Source: an uncultured Sphingobacteriales bacterium
GTDB taxonomy: Bacteria; Bacteroidota; Bacteroidia; Chitinophagales; Chitinophagaceae
NCBI GenBank assembly: GCA_946479435.1
Contig: CAMLFX010000062.1
Location: 1 to 19,359 of the forward strand
Reading direction: 5' to 3'
Length of the DNA stretch: 19,359 nucleotides
Shown: positions 7,025 to 14,820 of the stretch, piece after piece
Numbering within the stretch: position 1 is the first letter of the stretch
Layout: each line of letters starts with the position of its first letter
Notes under the pieces: model-generated
Database searches by the model: none
What the model saw: only the letters and a program-made list of their open reading frames with translations
What the model was told of the DNA's origin: nothing
Made by a program: the position numbers and the translations under genes

Positions 7025-7720
7025 ATGGCAAACACAGCAAGAAACAAACCCGGTGAAGAAAGGATAACTACTGTTGAGGAAGGCAACCCATTAGTAAACC
7101 TGCAGAGCAGATACGAGCAAAATAAAAAGGGCATCAATACCATTATAACAGTAGTACTATTGTTAATAATAGGCTTCTTTGCATACCAAAAGCTATACAA
7201 AGCACCACAGGAAACTAAAGCTGCAAACGCTGTGGTTGACGCACAGCACTATTTTGAGGCAGATTCAATAAACAAAGCATTGAATGGTGATGGACAGCAT
7301 CCCGGATTTCTGAAAGTGATGAAAAAATATAGCGGCACACCTACTGCTAATCTTTGCCATTACTATGCGGGTATCTGCTATTTGAAAACCGGCGATTTCA
7401 AAAACGCTATTAAGCACCTTGAAGACTTTAATGGCAAAGGCACTATTGCAGAAAAAGCTGCTTATGGTGCTTTAGGTGATGCATATATGGAAAGTGGCAA
7501 CATTAAAAAAGGTATAGAAAATTATAACAAAGCCGCAGCCGATAAAAATGATGCAGTTCTGACACCAATGTATCTTTCCCGCGCAGGTATGGCATACGAA
7601 AAAAATGGCCAGACTGAAGAGGCTAAGAAAGCATACATCCGTGTGCGAGACGAATTTCCTCAAAGCATGCAGGCACGCGACATGGATAAATACCTTGCAC
7701 GCCTGGGTGTTTTAGACTAA
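7025..7720 (+). CDS. membrane-anchored TPR protein
   Basis: A 231-residue protein with a charged N-terminal ~35 residues, one transmembrane helix at about 37-55 ('-NTIITVVLLLIIGFFAY-') and a C-terminal part with about three tetratricopeptide repeats: near '-CHYYAGICYLKTGDFKNAI-', '-AYGALGDAYMESGNIKKGI-' and '-YLSRAGMAYEKNGQTEEAK-'. The layout resembles YfgM/TPR_21-type proteins, with a short cytoplasmic tail and a TPR domain outside the inner membrane, which assist protein export or envelope assembly. That function is inference. It starts 48 bp after pdhA and ends at a terminator-like hairpin in front of ribH, a neighbour it often has in this phylum. Confidence 0.8.
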   Translation: MANTARNKPGEERITTVEEGNPLVNLQSRYEQNKKGINTIITVVLLLIIGFFAYQKLYKAPQETKAANAVVDAQHYFEADSINKALNGDGQHPGFLKVMKKYSGTPTANLCHYYAGICYLKTGDFKNAIKHLEDFNGKGTIAEKAAYGALGDAYMESGNIKKGIENYNKAAADKNDAVLTPMYLSRAGMAYEKNGQTEEAKKAYIRVRDEFPQSMQARDMDKYLARLGVLD

Positions 7721-7752
7721 GCAGGGCAAACTTTAACGATTAAAAAATCTTC

Positions 7753-7794
7753 ACTCCCTGTTTTCCTTTGATGGCAACAGGGAGTTTTCTTCTT
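7753..7794 (+). terminator. intrinsic terminator or attenuator hairpin directly before ribH
   Basis: Stem ACTCCCTGTT (7753-7762), 13-nt loop, perfect 10-bp complement AACAGGGAGT (7776-7785), then TTTCTTCTT. It ends the TPR gene, but the ribH ATG comes only about 10 nt after the stem, leaving no room for a normal promoter between them. It could be a leaky terminator or an attenuator setting ribH expression. Confidence 0.75.
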
Positions 7795-8295
7795 ATGGCA
7801 TATTCACAGCACAGCACAGCACTGGGCGATACTACTCCCCTGCGAAGCCTTTCAAAGCCAAGGCTGGCCATCGTTTACACAGAATGGAACGACAAGATAG
7901 TAGGCGAGCTGGTAAACGGTTGCGAACAGGTTGCAGCGCAGTTTGGTAGTGTTATAACACATAAGATAGCAGTGCCCGGCGCTTTTGAATTGCCCTTTGC
8001 ATGCAGGCAGATATGGGATAGAACAATGGGCAGCACTGATGCACCTGAAGCAATCATAGCTTTTGGTACCGTGATACGCGGTGGTACACCCCACTTCGAA
8101 TATGTATGTAAGGCAGTGACGGAAGGCATTACACAACTGAATGTTACCTTACCTATACCTGTTATCTTTGGTGTACTTACTTTAGACAACGAAGCCCAGG
8201 CATGGGAACGCCTTGGTGGCAGCCATGGCCATAAAGGCGAAGAAGCTGCTGTTACAGCGCTTAAGATGATACATAATTCACGGACACTAAAATAG
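7795..8295 (+). CDS. ribH: 6,7-dimethyl-8-ribityllumazine synthase
   Basis: Penultimate enzyme of riboflavin synthesis: it joins 5-amino-6-ribitylaminouracil with dihydroxybutanone phosphate and forms icosahedral or pentameric shells. Seen are '-IVYTEWNDKIV-' (the aromatic Trp31 stacks on the pyrimidine), '-VPGAFELP-' at 60-67, and '-GTVIRGGTPHFEYV-' at 91-104 with catalytic His100 (B. subtilis His88). The ATG at 7795 gives 166 residues. An in-frame TTG at 7768 would lie inside the loop of the preceding hairpin and is unlikely. The iron-sulfur protein gene begins 7 bp downstream, so the two are probably one transcript. No other rib genes are in the window. Confidence 0.95.
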   Translation: MAYSQHSTALGDTTPLRSLSKPRLAIVYTEWNDKIVGELVNGCEQVAAQFGSVITHKIAVPGAFELPFACRQIWDRTMGSTDAPEAIIAFGTVIRGGTPHFEYVCKAVTEGITQLNVTLPIPVIFGVLTLDNEAQAWERLGGSHGHKGEEAAVTALKMIHNSRTLK

Positions 8296-8302
8296 ACGAA
8301 CA

Positions 8303-9025
8303 ATGCACAACGTACAGCTTTTCATTCCCTGCTTTGTAGACCAGCTATACCCTGAAACAGGTATGAATATGGTGAAGGTATTGGAGAAATTAGGCTGTAA
8401 AGTGACATACAACCCCAGTCAAACCTGCTGCGGACAACCTGCTTTCAATGCTGGTTACCAAGACGATGCCAAGGCTGTTGCCAAAAAGTTCCTGCACGAT
8501 TTTGATGGCGATGGTTACATAGTAGGCCCAAGTGGATCTTGCACGGGCTTTGTGCGTAATTATTACAACAACATGCTGGAGAATAGCCCTGACAGACTGT
8601 TGAGCGACAAGGTACGTGGCAAGATGTACGAATTCACCGAGTTTCTTACCGAAATACTAAAGGTAGAAGACATAGGTGCCAGTTTTGAAGGCAAAGCTAC
8701 TTATCACGATGCCTGTGGTGCACTACGTGAATGTGGTATAAAACAAGGCCCACGCAAGTTGCTGGACAATGTAAAAGGGCTGGAACTGGTGGAAATGAAA
8801 GAGTGTGAAACCTGCTGCGGCTTTGGCGGTACGTTCGCCATTAAGTTCGAACCAATATCGTTAGGAATGGCGCAAACTAAAGTGAAGAGCGCTATGGATA
8901 CAGGTGCCACCTACATGATATCAACCGATGTATCGTGCATGATGCATATACAAGGGTATATAAACAAGAATGGCTTGCCGATGCAAACCATTCATATAGC
9001 TGACGTTTTAGCCAGCGGCTTGTAA
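8303..9025 (+). CDS. CCG-domain iron-sulfur protein (LutA/YkgE-like)
   Basis: A 240-residue protein with two cysteine-rich CCG domains. Domain 1 has Cys10, Cys42-Cys43-Gly and Cys80; domain 2 has Cys138, Cys171-Cys172-Gly and Cys212. This is the build of LutA/YkgE and of the C-terminal half of GlpC/HdrB-type subunits, which bind iron-sulfur clusters and pass electrons in oxidation of lactate, glycolate or similar acids. The first domain lacks the final CxxC pair of the classical motif (only Cys80, followed by Thr-Gly). LutB and LutC partners are absent here, so lactate use is only one option. It is translationally close to ribH (7 bp) and ends 8 bp before a convergent gene. Confidence 0.85.
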   Translation: MHNVQLFIPCFVDQLYPETGMNMVKVLEKLGCKVTYNPSQTCCGQPAFNAGYQDDAKAVAKKFLHDFDGDGYIVGPSGSCTGFVRNYYNNMLENSPDRLLSDKVRGKMYEFTEFLTEILKVEDIGASFEGKATYHDACGALRECGIKQGPRKLLDNVKGLELVEMKECETCCGFGGTFAIKFEPISLGMAQTKVKSAMDTGATYMISTDVSCMMHIQGYINKNGLPMQTIHIADVLASGL

Positions 9026-9033
9026 TAACCCCA

Positions 9034-9621
9034 CTACTTCCTAACCGGCACCGGCACTAACACAGGTTGTAATGTTTTGTTCTTCGATGCATGTTGCGTC
9101 ATTTCATCCAGAATGATAATAGCGCCATTACCACCAATATCATAATGGCTCCCATAACCCAGGTCCATAGCCATGATAGATGCGACTGCCTTAGCCTTCT
9201 TGCTGGTACCCGCTATGTAGATATCAACATGCTTCTCGTTTATGTTTGGTATCAGCAGATCTTCGTAACCAGTAGGCAAAAAGCACTTGATAACGTGCTG
9301 AGATGAAGTAATAGATCTGATTGCCGCCGCAGTAGGTTGCGGGTTGCCTTCCATGAAAGCAGTATAGTCAATGATCACCTTCTTTCTTACATCACCTAAT
9401 TGGTATGCTACATGCCTTGCTTCATCGGCAGTAGTAGCAATGAATATGATATCGGCTACACTGGCAGCGGCTTGTATACTTGTGTACTTAACATTCTTTG
9501 GCAGTGTTGAAATAAGTGGCTGTATATAGTCGTATTCACTGCCGATGAAAACGGTATGCCCGGCTTTAGCAAACTTCCTGGCTATTGTTTCAACACCTGT
9601 ACCTATTAGTGCGATGTTCAT
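9034..9621 (-). CDS. Rossmann-fold NADP-binding protein (F420-dependent oxidoreductase/FNO-like)
   Basis: About 195 residues from the ATG at 9621. The N-terminus '-MNIALIGTGVETIARKF-' is a dinucleotide-binding first strand and GxGxxxxxA loop, followed by '-GHTVFIGSE-' where the family reads the NADP phosphate. '-ADIIFIATTADEA-', '-VIIDYTA-' and '-VIKCFLPTGYEDL-' follow in the order seen in COG2085 (NADPH:F420 reductase-like) proteins, many of which use neither F420 nor a known substrate. Longer forms from ATG 9645 or from a start at 9702 are possible, but they place 8-27 residues before the first Rossmann strand. Substrate unknown. The gene is convergent with the iron-sulfur protein gene. Confidence 0.75.
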   Translation of the reverse strand: MNIALIGTGVETIARKFAKAGHTVFIGSEYDYIQPLISTLPKNVKYTSIQAAASVADIIFIATTADEARHVAYQLGDVRKKVIIDYTAFMEGNPQPTAAAIRSITSSQHVIKCFLPTGYEDLLIPNINEKHVDIYIAGTSKKAKAVASIMAMDLGYGSHYDIGGNGAIIILDEMTQHASKNKTLQPVLVPVPVRK

Positions 9622-9840
9622 GCTGGCGAAAGTCTTGTAGCTCATGATTAGTCGATTTTGAATAGTGGAATACAAGGGGGATAATGCCCTTTGACGATTC
9701 AAATATCATACGTAATACGGCCTAATAAAAGATGACTTCGGTCAGCAGAATGAGTAGAAAGCAGAAGAAATTGAAATGGTTAACTATACATATATTAAAA
9801 ACAATATACCACCTACTTTGATGATTACAATCATTTTTCT

Positions 9841-9871
9841 AAAAGAGAAAACCTACCGTTTCCGGTAGGTT
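9841..9871 (-). terminator. intrinsic terminator of the OsmC gene
   Basis: Perfect 9-bp stem AACCTACCG (9850-9858) with CGGTAGGTT (9863-9871) around a 4-nt loop. On the minus strand it is followed by a T-rich stretch (TTTCTCTTTT). It lies 26 bp downstream of the OsmC stop. The rest of 9703-9840 shows no gene. Confidence 0.8.
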
Positions 9872-9896
9872 CTTAAACATTGTTAGGAGAAAACAA

Positions 9897-10307
9897 CTAT
9901 GCTAAAGAAGCATCCATTGTTATTTCCATATTGTAGACTTTAGATACAGGGCAGTTTGCCTTCGCATCTTCCGCGCACTCAGTAAACTTAGCAGCATCAA
10001 TGCCCGGCACTTTAGCACGTACTACTAACTCGCTTTTAGTGATGGCCCCGTTATCTAATATGATAGTACAAGCAGTTTTTATTTCATCAGGAGTAAAACC
10101 AGCCTCACCTAAAACAAATGTGAGTTTCATGGTAAAACAGCCTGCGTGTGCAGCAGCCATCAGTTCTTCAGGATTGGTGCCTACGCCTTCTTCAAAGCGG
10201 CTACCATAAGAGTATTGTGTTTTATCGAGCACAGTGCTTTGAGTGGTCAGGTTACCTTTACCTTCTTTACCAGAGCCATTCCAAACGGCAGTTGCATTAC
10301 GTTTCAT
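9897..10307 (-). CDS. OsmC-family peroxidase
   Basis: A 136-residue OsmC/Ohr-fold thiol peroxidase, which reduces organic hydroperoxides. The two active cysteines are visible: Cys57 in '-AAAHAGCFTMKL-' and Cys119 in '-AKANCPVSKVYN-', with '-GTNPEELMAAAHAGC-' typical of OsmC rather than Ohr. The ATG at 10307 gives the normal N-terminus 'MKRNATAVWNGSGKEGKGN'; the frame extends 9 codons further to a non-ATG codon at 10334, less likely. A TATCTTTG box just upstream (10332-10339, minus strand) may be its promoter. Its neighbour on the other side is a divergent membrane-protein gene. Confidence 0.92.
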   Translation of the reverse strand: MKRNATAVWNGSGKEGKGNLTTQSTVLDKTQYSYGSRFEEGVGTNPEELMAAAHAGCFTMKLTFVLGEAGFTPDEIKTACTIILDNGAITKSELVVRAKVPGIDAAKFTECAEDAKANCPVSKVYNMEITMDASLA

Positions 10308-10331
10308 AGATAATTCTTTTAAAGTTCTGTC

Positions 10332-10339
10332 CAAAGATA
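10332..10339 (-). promoter_or_regulatory. predicted -7 element of the OsmC gene
   Basis: Minus-strand TATCTTTG fits TAnnTTTG and would give a leader of about 20 nt. No TTG is found at the -33 distance. Confidence 0.35.
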
Positions 10340-10388
10340 TAGGAAATGAATGCCCTAATAATGTGAACTGTTCATTATTTTGTACGAC

Positions 10389-11750
10389 ATGGGGTCGAAG
10401 CTGGTAATTTTCGTTATTGCCTTTTTATACATCTACATATTCTTCAACAGGTTGAACGACTGGAGAAATGATCATATTGCCTTTCAGTGGGATAGGTCAA
10501 CTTACTATGTTTACTTGCCTGCAATATTTATTTACGGGGATTTAGCACAACTATCTTTTTATAAAGAGAAGAACCAAGAGTATTTTTTTACAGGATACGA
10601 TTGGGATGTACCTCCCGGCAATACACAACCTAATGGTCGCGTATTAGATAAATACCCTGTTGGTACAGCAATTATGGAAGCACCTTTTTTCTTTATTGCG
10701 CATGCATATTGTACAATCCGGGGTGATGATAAAGCTGATGGGTTCAGCTTACCCTACCAGGAAGCAGTTGCTTTTTGCGCTATGTTCTGGGTTGTATTTG
10801 GTTTATTTCTTTGCAGAAGTGTATTTAAAAGAAATTATAGCGATGGAATCATTTGTATCACATTGCTTTGTATCGCATTTGGCACTAATCTGTATCATTA
10901 TACAGCTTTCGAGCAAGGCATGAGCCACCCTATTTCTTTCTTCTTATTTGCAGCTGTACTTTACCTATCTGTAAAATGGCACGAAAGCTCCAAACGGAAG
11001 TATATTTATTGGCTTGCCATTGTATTAGGATTAGTGACACTTACCCGGCCCGTAAACATTGTTGTGGGATTGATCCCACTCTTATGGGGGGTATATAATG
11101 CTGATACGTTTAAACAGCGCCTAAAGCTATTAAAGAAACAAATTGCACCTATTGTTATTGGGCTTATTGTATTTTCCTCACTCATATTTACACAGCTAGC
11201 ATACTGGAAATATATTACAGGACACTGGATATACTATTCTTACGAGGGTGAAGGTTTTAATCTTCCATATTCAAAAATTTATAAAGGGCTATTCAGCTAC
11301 CAAAAAGGTTGGTTTGTTTATACTCCTATGGCATTGATAGGGATATTGGGCCTTATTGCTGTCGACAAAAAATACAAGCTTTCACTTATCAGCTTTTTTG
11401 CTGTAATGATCTACATAACCTTTAGCTGGAAACAGTGGTGGTATGGATGGGGTTTCGGGTGCAGGCCATTGGTAGATACCTACGCAATATTGGCATTCCC
11501 ATTAGCGGCTTCCTTTACTTATATCTATGAAAAACTTAAGTATTTAAGCATTAAAATAGTCTTTAGTACCATATTAATGTTCTTTATTGGTCTTAATTTA
11601 TTTCAAACCTACCAGTATTCAAAAATGCTACTACATGGTGATAGAATGACCAAAGCTTTTTACTGGAAGGTTTTTGGCAAACTTGAGAACCATGAGAACA
11701 TGGATCCATATCTCATTTCTCCTGAAGAATACAATAAAGACAAGGAATAA
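10389..11750 (+). CDS. polytopic membrane protein, GT-C/GT39 glycosyltransferase-like
   Basis: A 453-residue integral membrane protein with roughly ten hydrophobic segments (for example about 5-19, 129-145, 153-166, 182-194, 207-235, 252-270, 309-325, 332-346, 365-380 and 388-404). The large loop after the first helix carries '-NDHIAFQWDRSTYYVYLPA-' with acidic residues where GT-C transferases keep their catalytic loop, then '-LDKYPVGTAIMEAPFFF-'. This matches the general design of polyprenyl-phosphate-sugar-dependent glycosyltransferases (GT39/PMT, ArnT type), but I recognise no signature that fixes donor or acceptor. An in-frame TTG at 10380 would add only 3 residues; ATG at 10389 is preferred. 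The gene looks more AT-rich than the neighbouring prs, so it may be a later arrival. It ends 64 bp before prs. Confidence 0.65.
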   Translation: MGSKLVIFVIAFLYIYIFFNRLNDWRNDHIAFQWDRSTYYVYLPAIFIYGDLAQLSFYKEKNQEYFFTGYDWDVPPGNTQPNGRVLDKYPVGTAIMEAPFFFIAHAYCTIRGDDKADGFSLPYQEAVAFCAMFWVVFGLFLCRSVFKRNYSDGIICITLLCIAFGTNLYHYTAFEQGMSHPISFFLFAAVLYLSVKWHESSKRKYIYWLAIVLGLVTLTRPVNIVVGLIPLLWGVYNADTFKQRLKLLKKQIAPIVIGLIVFSSLIFTQLAYWKYITGHWIYYSYEGEGFNLPYSKIYKGLFSYQKGWFVYTPMALIGILGLIAVDKKYKLSLISFFAVMIYITFSWKQWWYGWGFGCRPLVDTYAILAFPLAASFTYIYEKLKYLSIKIVFSTILMFFIGLNLFQTYQYSKMLLHGDRMTKAFYWKVFGKLENHENMDPYLISPEEYNKDKE

Positions 11751-11761
11751 ATAAATTTCTA

Positions 11762-11793
11762 TTTTGCTATAACGCTGCTTTGGCTAAATTTGC
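11762..11793 (+). promoter_or_regulatory. promoter of prs
   Basis: TTTTG (11762-11766), 18 bp, then TAAATTTGC (11785-11793). Both Bacteroidota elements (-33 TTG and -7 TAnnTTTGY) match fully with good spacing. Transcription should start near 11799, leaving a leader of about 15 nt before the prs ATG. Confidence 0.75.
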
Positions 11794-11814
11794 AGTCCAT
11801 TCCAAAAAAGCTAC

Positions 11815-12759
11815 ATGCAGCCATCAGTAAAAATCTTTTCGGGTACAGGCTCTACTTACCTGGCCGAGCAAATTGCCCACTCGTTTGGTAAAAAATTGGG
11901 GGCTTTAACCATCCAGAAGTTTAGTGATGGTGAGTTTCAGCCTGTTTTCCAGGAGTCGATACGCGGAGATTATGTTTTCCTGGTACAATCGACATTTGCC
12001 CCGGCAGATAACCTGATGGAGTTGCTGATGATGATAGATGCTGCACGCAGGGCTTCTGCAGGCTATATAACAGCAGTTATACCCTATTTCGGGTTTGCCC
12101 GCCAGGACCGTAAAGACAAGCCACGTGTGGCCATAGCATCGAAACTGGTGGCCAATATCCTTACCGAAGCAGGCGCTAACCGTGTAATGACCATGGACCT
12201 GCACGCACCGCAGATACAAGGCTTCTTTGATATACCGGTGGATCACCTGGATAGCTCCGCCATTTTCATACCTTATATTGAAAAACTTAACATAGAAAAC
12301 CTTATCTTTGCGGCCCCTGATGTAGGCAGTACCAACCGCGTACGTGAGGTAGCGAAGTACTTTGAAACAGATATGGTGATTTGCGATAAGCAACGTAAAC
12401 GTGCCAATGAAGTAGCAGCGATGACCGTAATAGGCGATGTAGCCGGCAGAAACGTAGTGCTGATAGATGATATTTGCGATACTGCAGGTACATTGAGCAA
12501 ATCGGCAGCCTTGCTGAAGGAACGTGGCGCATTATCGGTAAGGGCATTTTGTACACACCCTGTACTAAGTGGTAAAGCTTATGAGAATATTGAAAACTCT
12601 GAGCTTGAAGAATTAGTTGTTTGCGATACTATACCATTGAAACAAGAAAGCAAAAAAATAAGAGTGTTGCCTACAGCTGAGCTTTTTGCAGTAGCCATCC
12701 GCAATACTTTTGAAAATAAATCGATAAGCTCTTTATTTATTCATAGCCACCGCAAATAG
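11815..12759 (+). CDS. prs: ribose-phosphate pyrophosphokinase (PRPP synthetase)
   Basis: Makes PRPP from ribose-5-phosphate and ATP for purine, pyrimidine, histidine, tryptophan and NAD synthesis. The 314-residue length is standard for class I enzymes. Features: '-FSDGEFQP-' near 36-43, the flexible loop '-ARQDRKDKPR-' (95-104), '-MTMDLHAPQIQGFF-' with catalytic His130, and the PRPP-binding loop '-VVLIDDICDTAGTL-' (214-227). A strong promoter lies right upstream. The L25 gene starts about 150 bp downstream with no terminator between, a pairing common in many bacteria. Confidence 0.97.
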   Translation: MQPSVKIFSGTGSTYLAEQIAHSFGKKLGALTIQKFSDGEFQPVFQESIRGDYVFLVQSTFAPADNLMELLMMIDAARRASAGYITAVIPYFGFARQDRKDKPRVAIASKLVANILTEAGANRVMTMDLHAPQIQGFFDIPVDHLDSSAIFIPYIEKLNIENLIFAAPDVGSTNRVREVAKYFETDMVICDKQRKRANEVAAMTVIGDVAGRNVVLIDDICDTAGTLSKSAALLKERGALSVRAFCTHPVLSGKAYENIENSELEELVVCDTIPLKQESKKIRVLPTAELFAVAIRNTFENKSISSLFIHSHRK

Positions 12760-12908
12760 TGGTATTGAATAACAGAAATAATTAACGACTGTTTAAACAA
12801 CAAAACCTGTCCGGCAGAAGCCGTAACCTTAATTTAGAAAAATAGATTTCAACGTCCGGATGTTTGACGGGTATCCAATCGGTGTTGAAAGAAAACAAAA
12901 CACTAAAA

Positions 12909-13499
12909 ATGAAAAGTGTAAAATTAGAAGGAAAAAGCAGAAGCGACTATGGCAAAAAAGCAACACGCCAAGTTCGTTCTGAAGGATTGGTACCAGGCGT
13001 AATATACGGTGGTAAAGAAACTATCCATTTCAGTGTACCTAAGCTGGCCGTTCGTCCGTTGGTTTATACCGGCGAATTCCAACTGGCTGATATTACTGTA
13101 GATGGTAAAAGCTACAGCTGTATCCTGAAAGACAAACAATTCGACGTTATTACTGACGAATTGAGCCATATCGATTTCCTGGAACTGGTAGGCGACCGTA
13201 AGGTAGTTGCTAACCTGCCTTTGAAATTTGTGGGTCAGCCTGAAGGCGTAAAAGCGGGTGGCCGTTTGGAAGTAAAAGTAAAATCTTTGAAAGTACGTAC
13301 ACTTCCGAAACACCTTACTGAAAGCATCGAAGTAAACATCGAGAACCTGGCACTGAATGAAAACATACGTGTTGAAGATGTAAAGGCTGAAAACATGGAG
13401 ATCATGAACTCACCACGTATCCCAATAGCTTCTGTAGTTATGACGCGTGCGCTGAAACAAGCTGAAAACGAAGAAAATACAAAAGGCGCCAAAAAATAA
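12909..13499 (+). CDS. rplY: 50S ribosomal protein L25 (Ctc/TL5 form)
   Basis: A 196-residue L25 of the long Ctc/TL5 type: an N-terminal 5S-rRNA-binding L25 domain (about 1-92, starting 'MKSVKLEGKSRSDYGKKAT' with '-VPGVIYGG-' after it) and a C-terminal TL5 beta domain (about 98-185, with '-LKVRTLPKHLTESIEVNIE-'). It binds 5S rRNA in the large subunit; the long form is linked to stress in some bacteria. The frame extends to 12864, but ATG 12909 gives the family N-terminus. The C-terminal tail is charged ('-NEENTKGAKK'). The ~150-bp leader after prs contains a small hairpin CGGC-AGAA-GCCG and no clear promoter, so read-through from prs is likely. Confidence 0.95.
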   Translation: MKSVKLEGKSRSDYGKKATRQVRSEGLVPGVIYGGKETIHFSVPKLAVRPLVYTGEFQLADITVDGKSYSCILKDKQFDVITDELSHIDFLELVGDRKVVANLPLKFVGQPEGVKAGGRLEVKVKSLKVRTLPKHLTESIEVNIENLALNENIRVEDVKAENMEIMNSPRIPIASVVMTRALKQAENEENTKGAKK

Positions 13500-13514
13500 T
13501 TGCCTTTATAATAC

Positions 13515-13550
13515 AAAAAGCCCCGACTACTTGTTGGGGCTTTTTATTTT
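13515..13550. terminator. bidirectional intrinsic terminator
   Basis: AAAAAGCCCC (13515-13524), 11-nt loop, GGGGCTTTTT (13536-13545), then ATTTT. A perfect 10-bp stem between the convergent rplY and delta-prime genes that can end both transcripts. Confidence 0.9.
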
Positions 13551-14687
13551 CTATAAAACCGGCAAAGGCCTGTTTTGGATAATATACATGACTTTGATAG
13601 ATAGGGTGTGTAATTGGGTTTTACTATGTGCATTGCGTTCGATATAGTAAATAGTTTGTGAGATTTCTTCTACCATTTTTTCAAACACTTCTAATGGCAA
13701 AGTCATAGCTGCCAGCTTTTGCACAAACTGTGCTTCTTCTTGTGGAAGCGCAGGTGTATGGCCAGGCATATAACGCATACGTATAGCTTGTTCTAATAAC
13801 TGAATGATATAATGCAGGAAATTCTTTTGCTGCTCCCTACCCGCCTTGCTCCAGTCTTCAGAAAATTTTGTCACTGCCACACCATTACGTGTAAATAAAG
13901 CATTAAACCAATTGCGTACATCTGGGAAGAGATCGTTCCCGGCATGTTGTACCAGGCGCAAAGCTTCAGTATAGCTGCCATTGGCCATATTGGCAACCTG
14001 CATCGCCTTCCGTTCATCGGTAAGCGAGCGTAGCACAAGGGCCTGAGCCATATCGGTTATCGCTATTGGTGGCAGGCGCACAATTTGCGTGCGTGAAAGT
14101 ATAGTAGCCAATACGCTTTCTGTTTCTTCCGCAATGAAGATCATCAATGTATCGGCAGGTGGTTCTTCAATAAGCTTTAGCAGAATATTGCCTTCCTTTC
14201 CCAAATATTCAGGACGCCATATAAGCTGTACTTTCTTACCCCCTTCGTACGATTTAAGATTAAGTTCATCTATTATTTCGCGACATTCTTCGGCAGTTAT
14301 ATTCCCCTGTTTGTTTTCAGCATTAATGAACTGCAACCAATCGTAAGTGGTTCCGTAAGGCGTTTGCGCTACAAATTCACGAAAATCTTGCAGAAAGTGC
14401 CTGCTCATGGCTTTTGTGCCGGGTTTGGGCGGTATTGAGGGGAAGCTTACATGAAGGTCAGCATGTTCCAGCCTGCCTGCTTTGCGGCAGCCGGGGCATA
14501 TACCGCAAGAGTCGTCCCTCTTTTTATCTTCACAGAAAATGTATTGAGCCAACGCTAAAGCCAAAGGCAGCCCACCGGTACCTTCATTACCTACCAGTAG
14601 TAATGCATGTGGGAAGTGCCCGCTATCCCACATCTGCAAAAGCCCTTTTTTAGTTTGTTGCTGTCCAACTACTTCACTCAATAACAT
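13551..14687 (-). CDS. holB: DNA polymerase III delta-prime subunit-like protein
   Basis: A 378-residue clamp-loader subunit of the DnaX/HolB AAA+ family. It starts 'MLLSEVVGQQQTKKGLLQ', the usual opening (box '-V-x-GQ-'). Its P-loop position reads GNEGTGGL (33-40), lacking the ATP-binding lysine, as expected for delta-prime rather than gamma/tau. A four-cysteine zinc module follows (Cys52, Cys61, Cys64, Cys67), then '-NILLKLIEEPP-', the sensor region and '-LSRTQIVRLPP-', where loaders carry the SRC arginine-finger motif (here SRT). The frame extends six codons to a GTG at 14705, but ATG 14687 gives the family N-terminus. The protein is longer than E. coli delta-prime, as usual in Bacteroidota. 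It is convergent with rplY and divergent from the SPFH gene. Confidence 0.88.
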   Translation of the reverse strand: MLLSEVVGQQQTKKGLLQMWDSGHFPHALLLVGNEGTGGLPLALALAQYIFCEDKKRDDSCGICPGCRKAGRLEHADLHVSFPSIPPKPGTKAMSRHFLQDFREFVAQTPYGTTYDWLQFINAENKQGNITAEECREIIDELNLKSYEGGKKVQLIWRPEYLGKEGNILLKLIEEPPADTLMIFIAEETESVLATILSRTQIVRLPPIAITDMAQALVLRSLTDERKAMQVANMANGSYTEALRLVQHAGNDLFPDVRNWFNALFTRNGVAVTKFSEDWSKAGREQQKNFLHYIIQLLEQAIRMRYMPGHTPALPQEEAQFVQKLAAMTLPLEVFEKMVEEISQTIYYIERNAHSKTQLHTLSIKVMYIIQNRPLPVL

Positions 14688-14758
14688 ATCCCCAAAGTTG
14701 TACACTAAACTTTAAAACTCAAAATCAATAACCCGCAAAGAATATATTTCTGAGAATA

Positions 14759-14791
14759 TTTTGCAGAATAAAAAACAGTATATAAATTTGA
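14759..14791 (+). promoter_or_regulatory. promoter of the SPFH gene
   Basis: TTTTG (14759-14763), 19 bp, then TAAATTTGA (14783-14791). Almost the same boxes and spacing as the prs promoter. Predicted start of transcription is near 14797, giving a ~24-nt AT-rich leader. Confidence 0.7.
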
Positions 14792-14820
14792 TATCAAAAT
14801 AATATCAAAAAGAATTTACT

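Noticed and set aside
7768..7794. Upstream TTG start for ribH adding 9 residues
   Set aside because: It would start in the loop of the terminator-like hairpin and add residues not needed by the family.
9041..9055. Short ACCGGC repeat at the convergent gene ends
   Set aside because: It simply encodes the Val-Pro-Val-Pro tail of the Rossmann protein on the minus strand; not a terminator or array.
13551..14687. Possible tau/gamma (DnaX) rather than delta-prime
   Set aside because: The P-loop lysine is missing (Gly instead), and ATP-binding DnaX would keep it.
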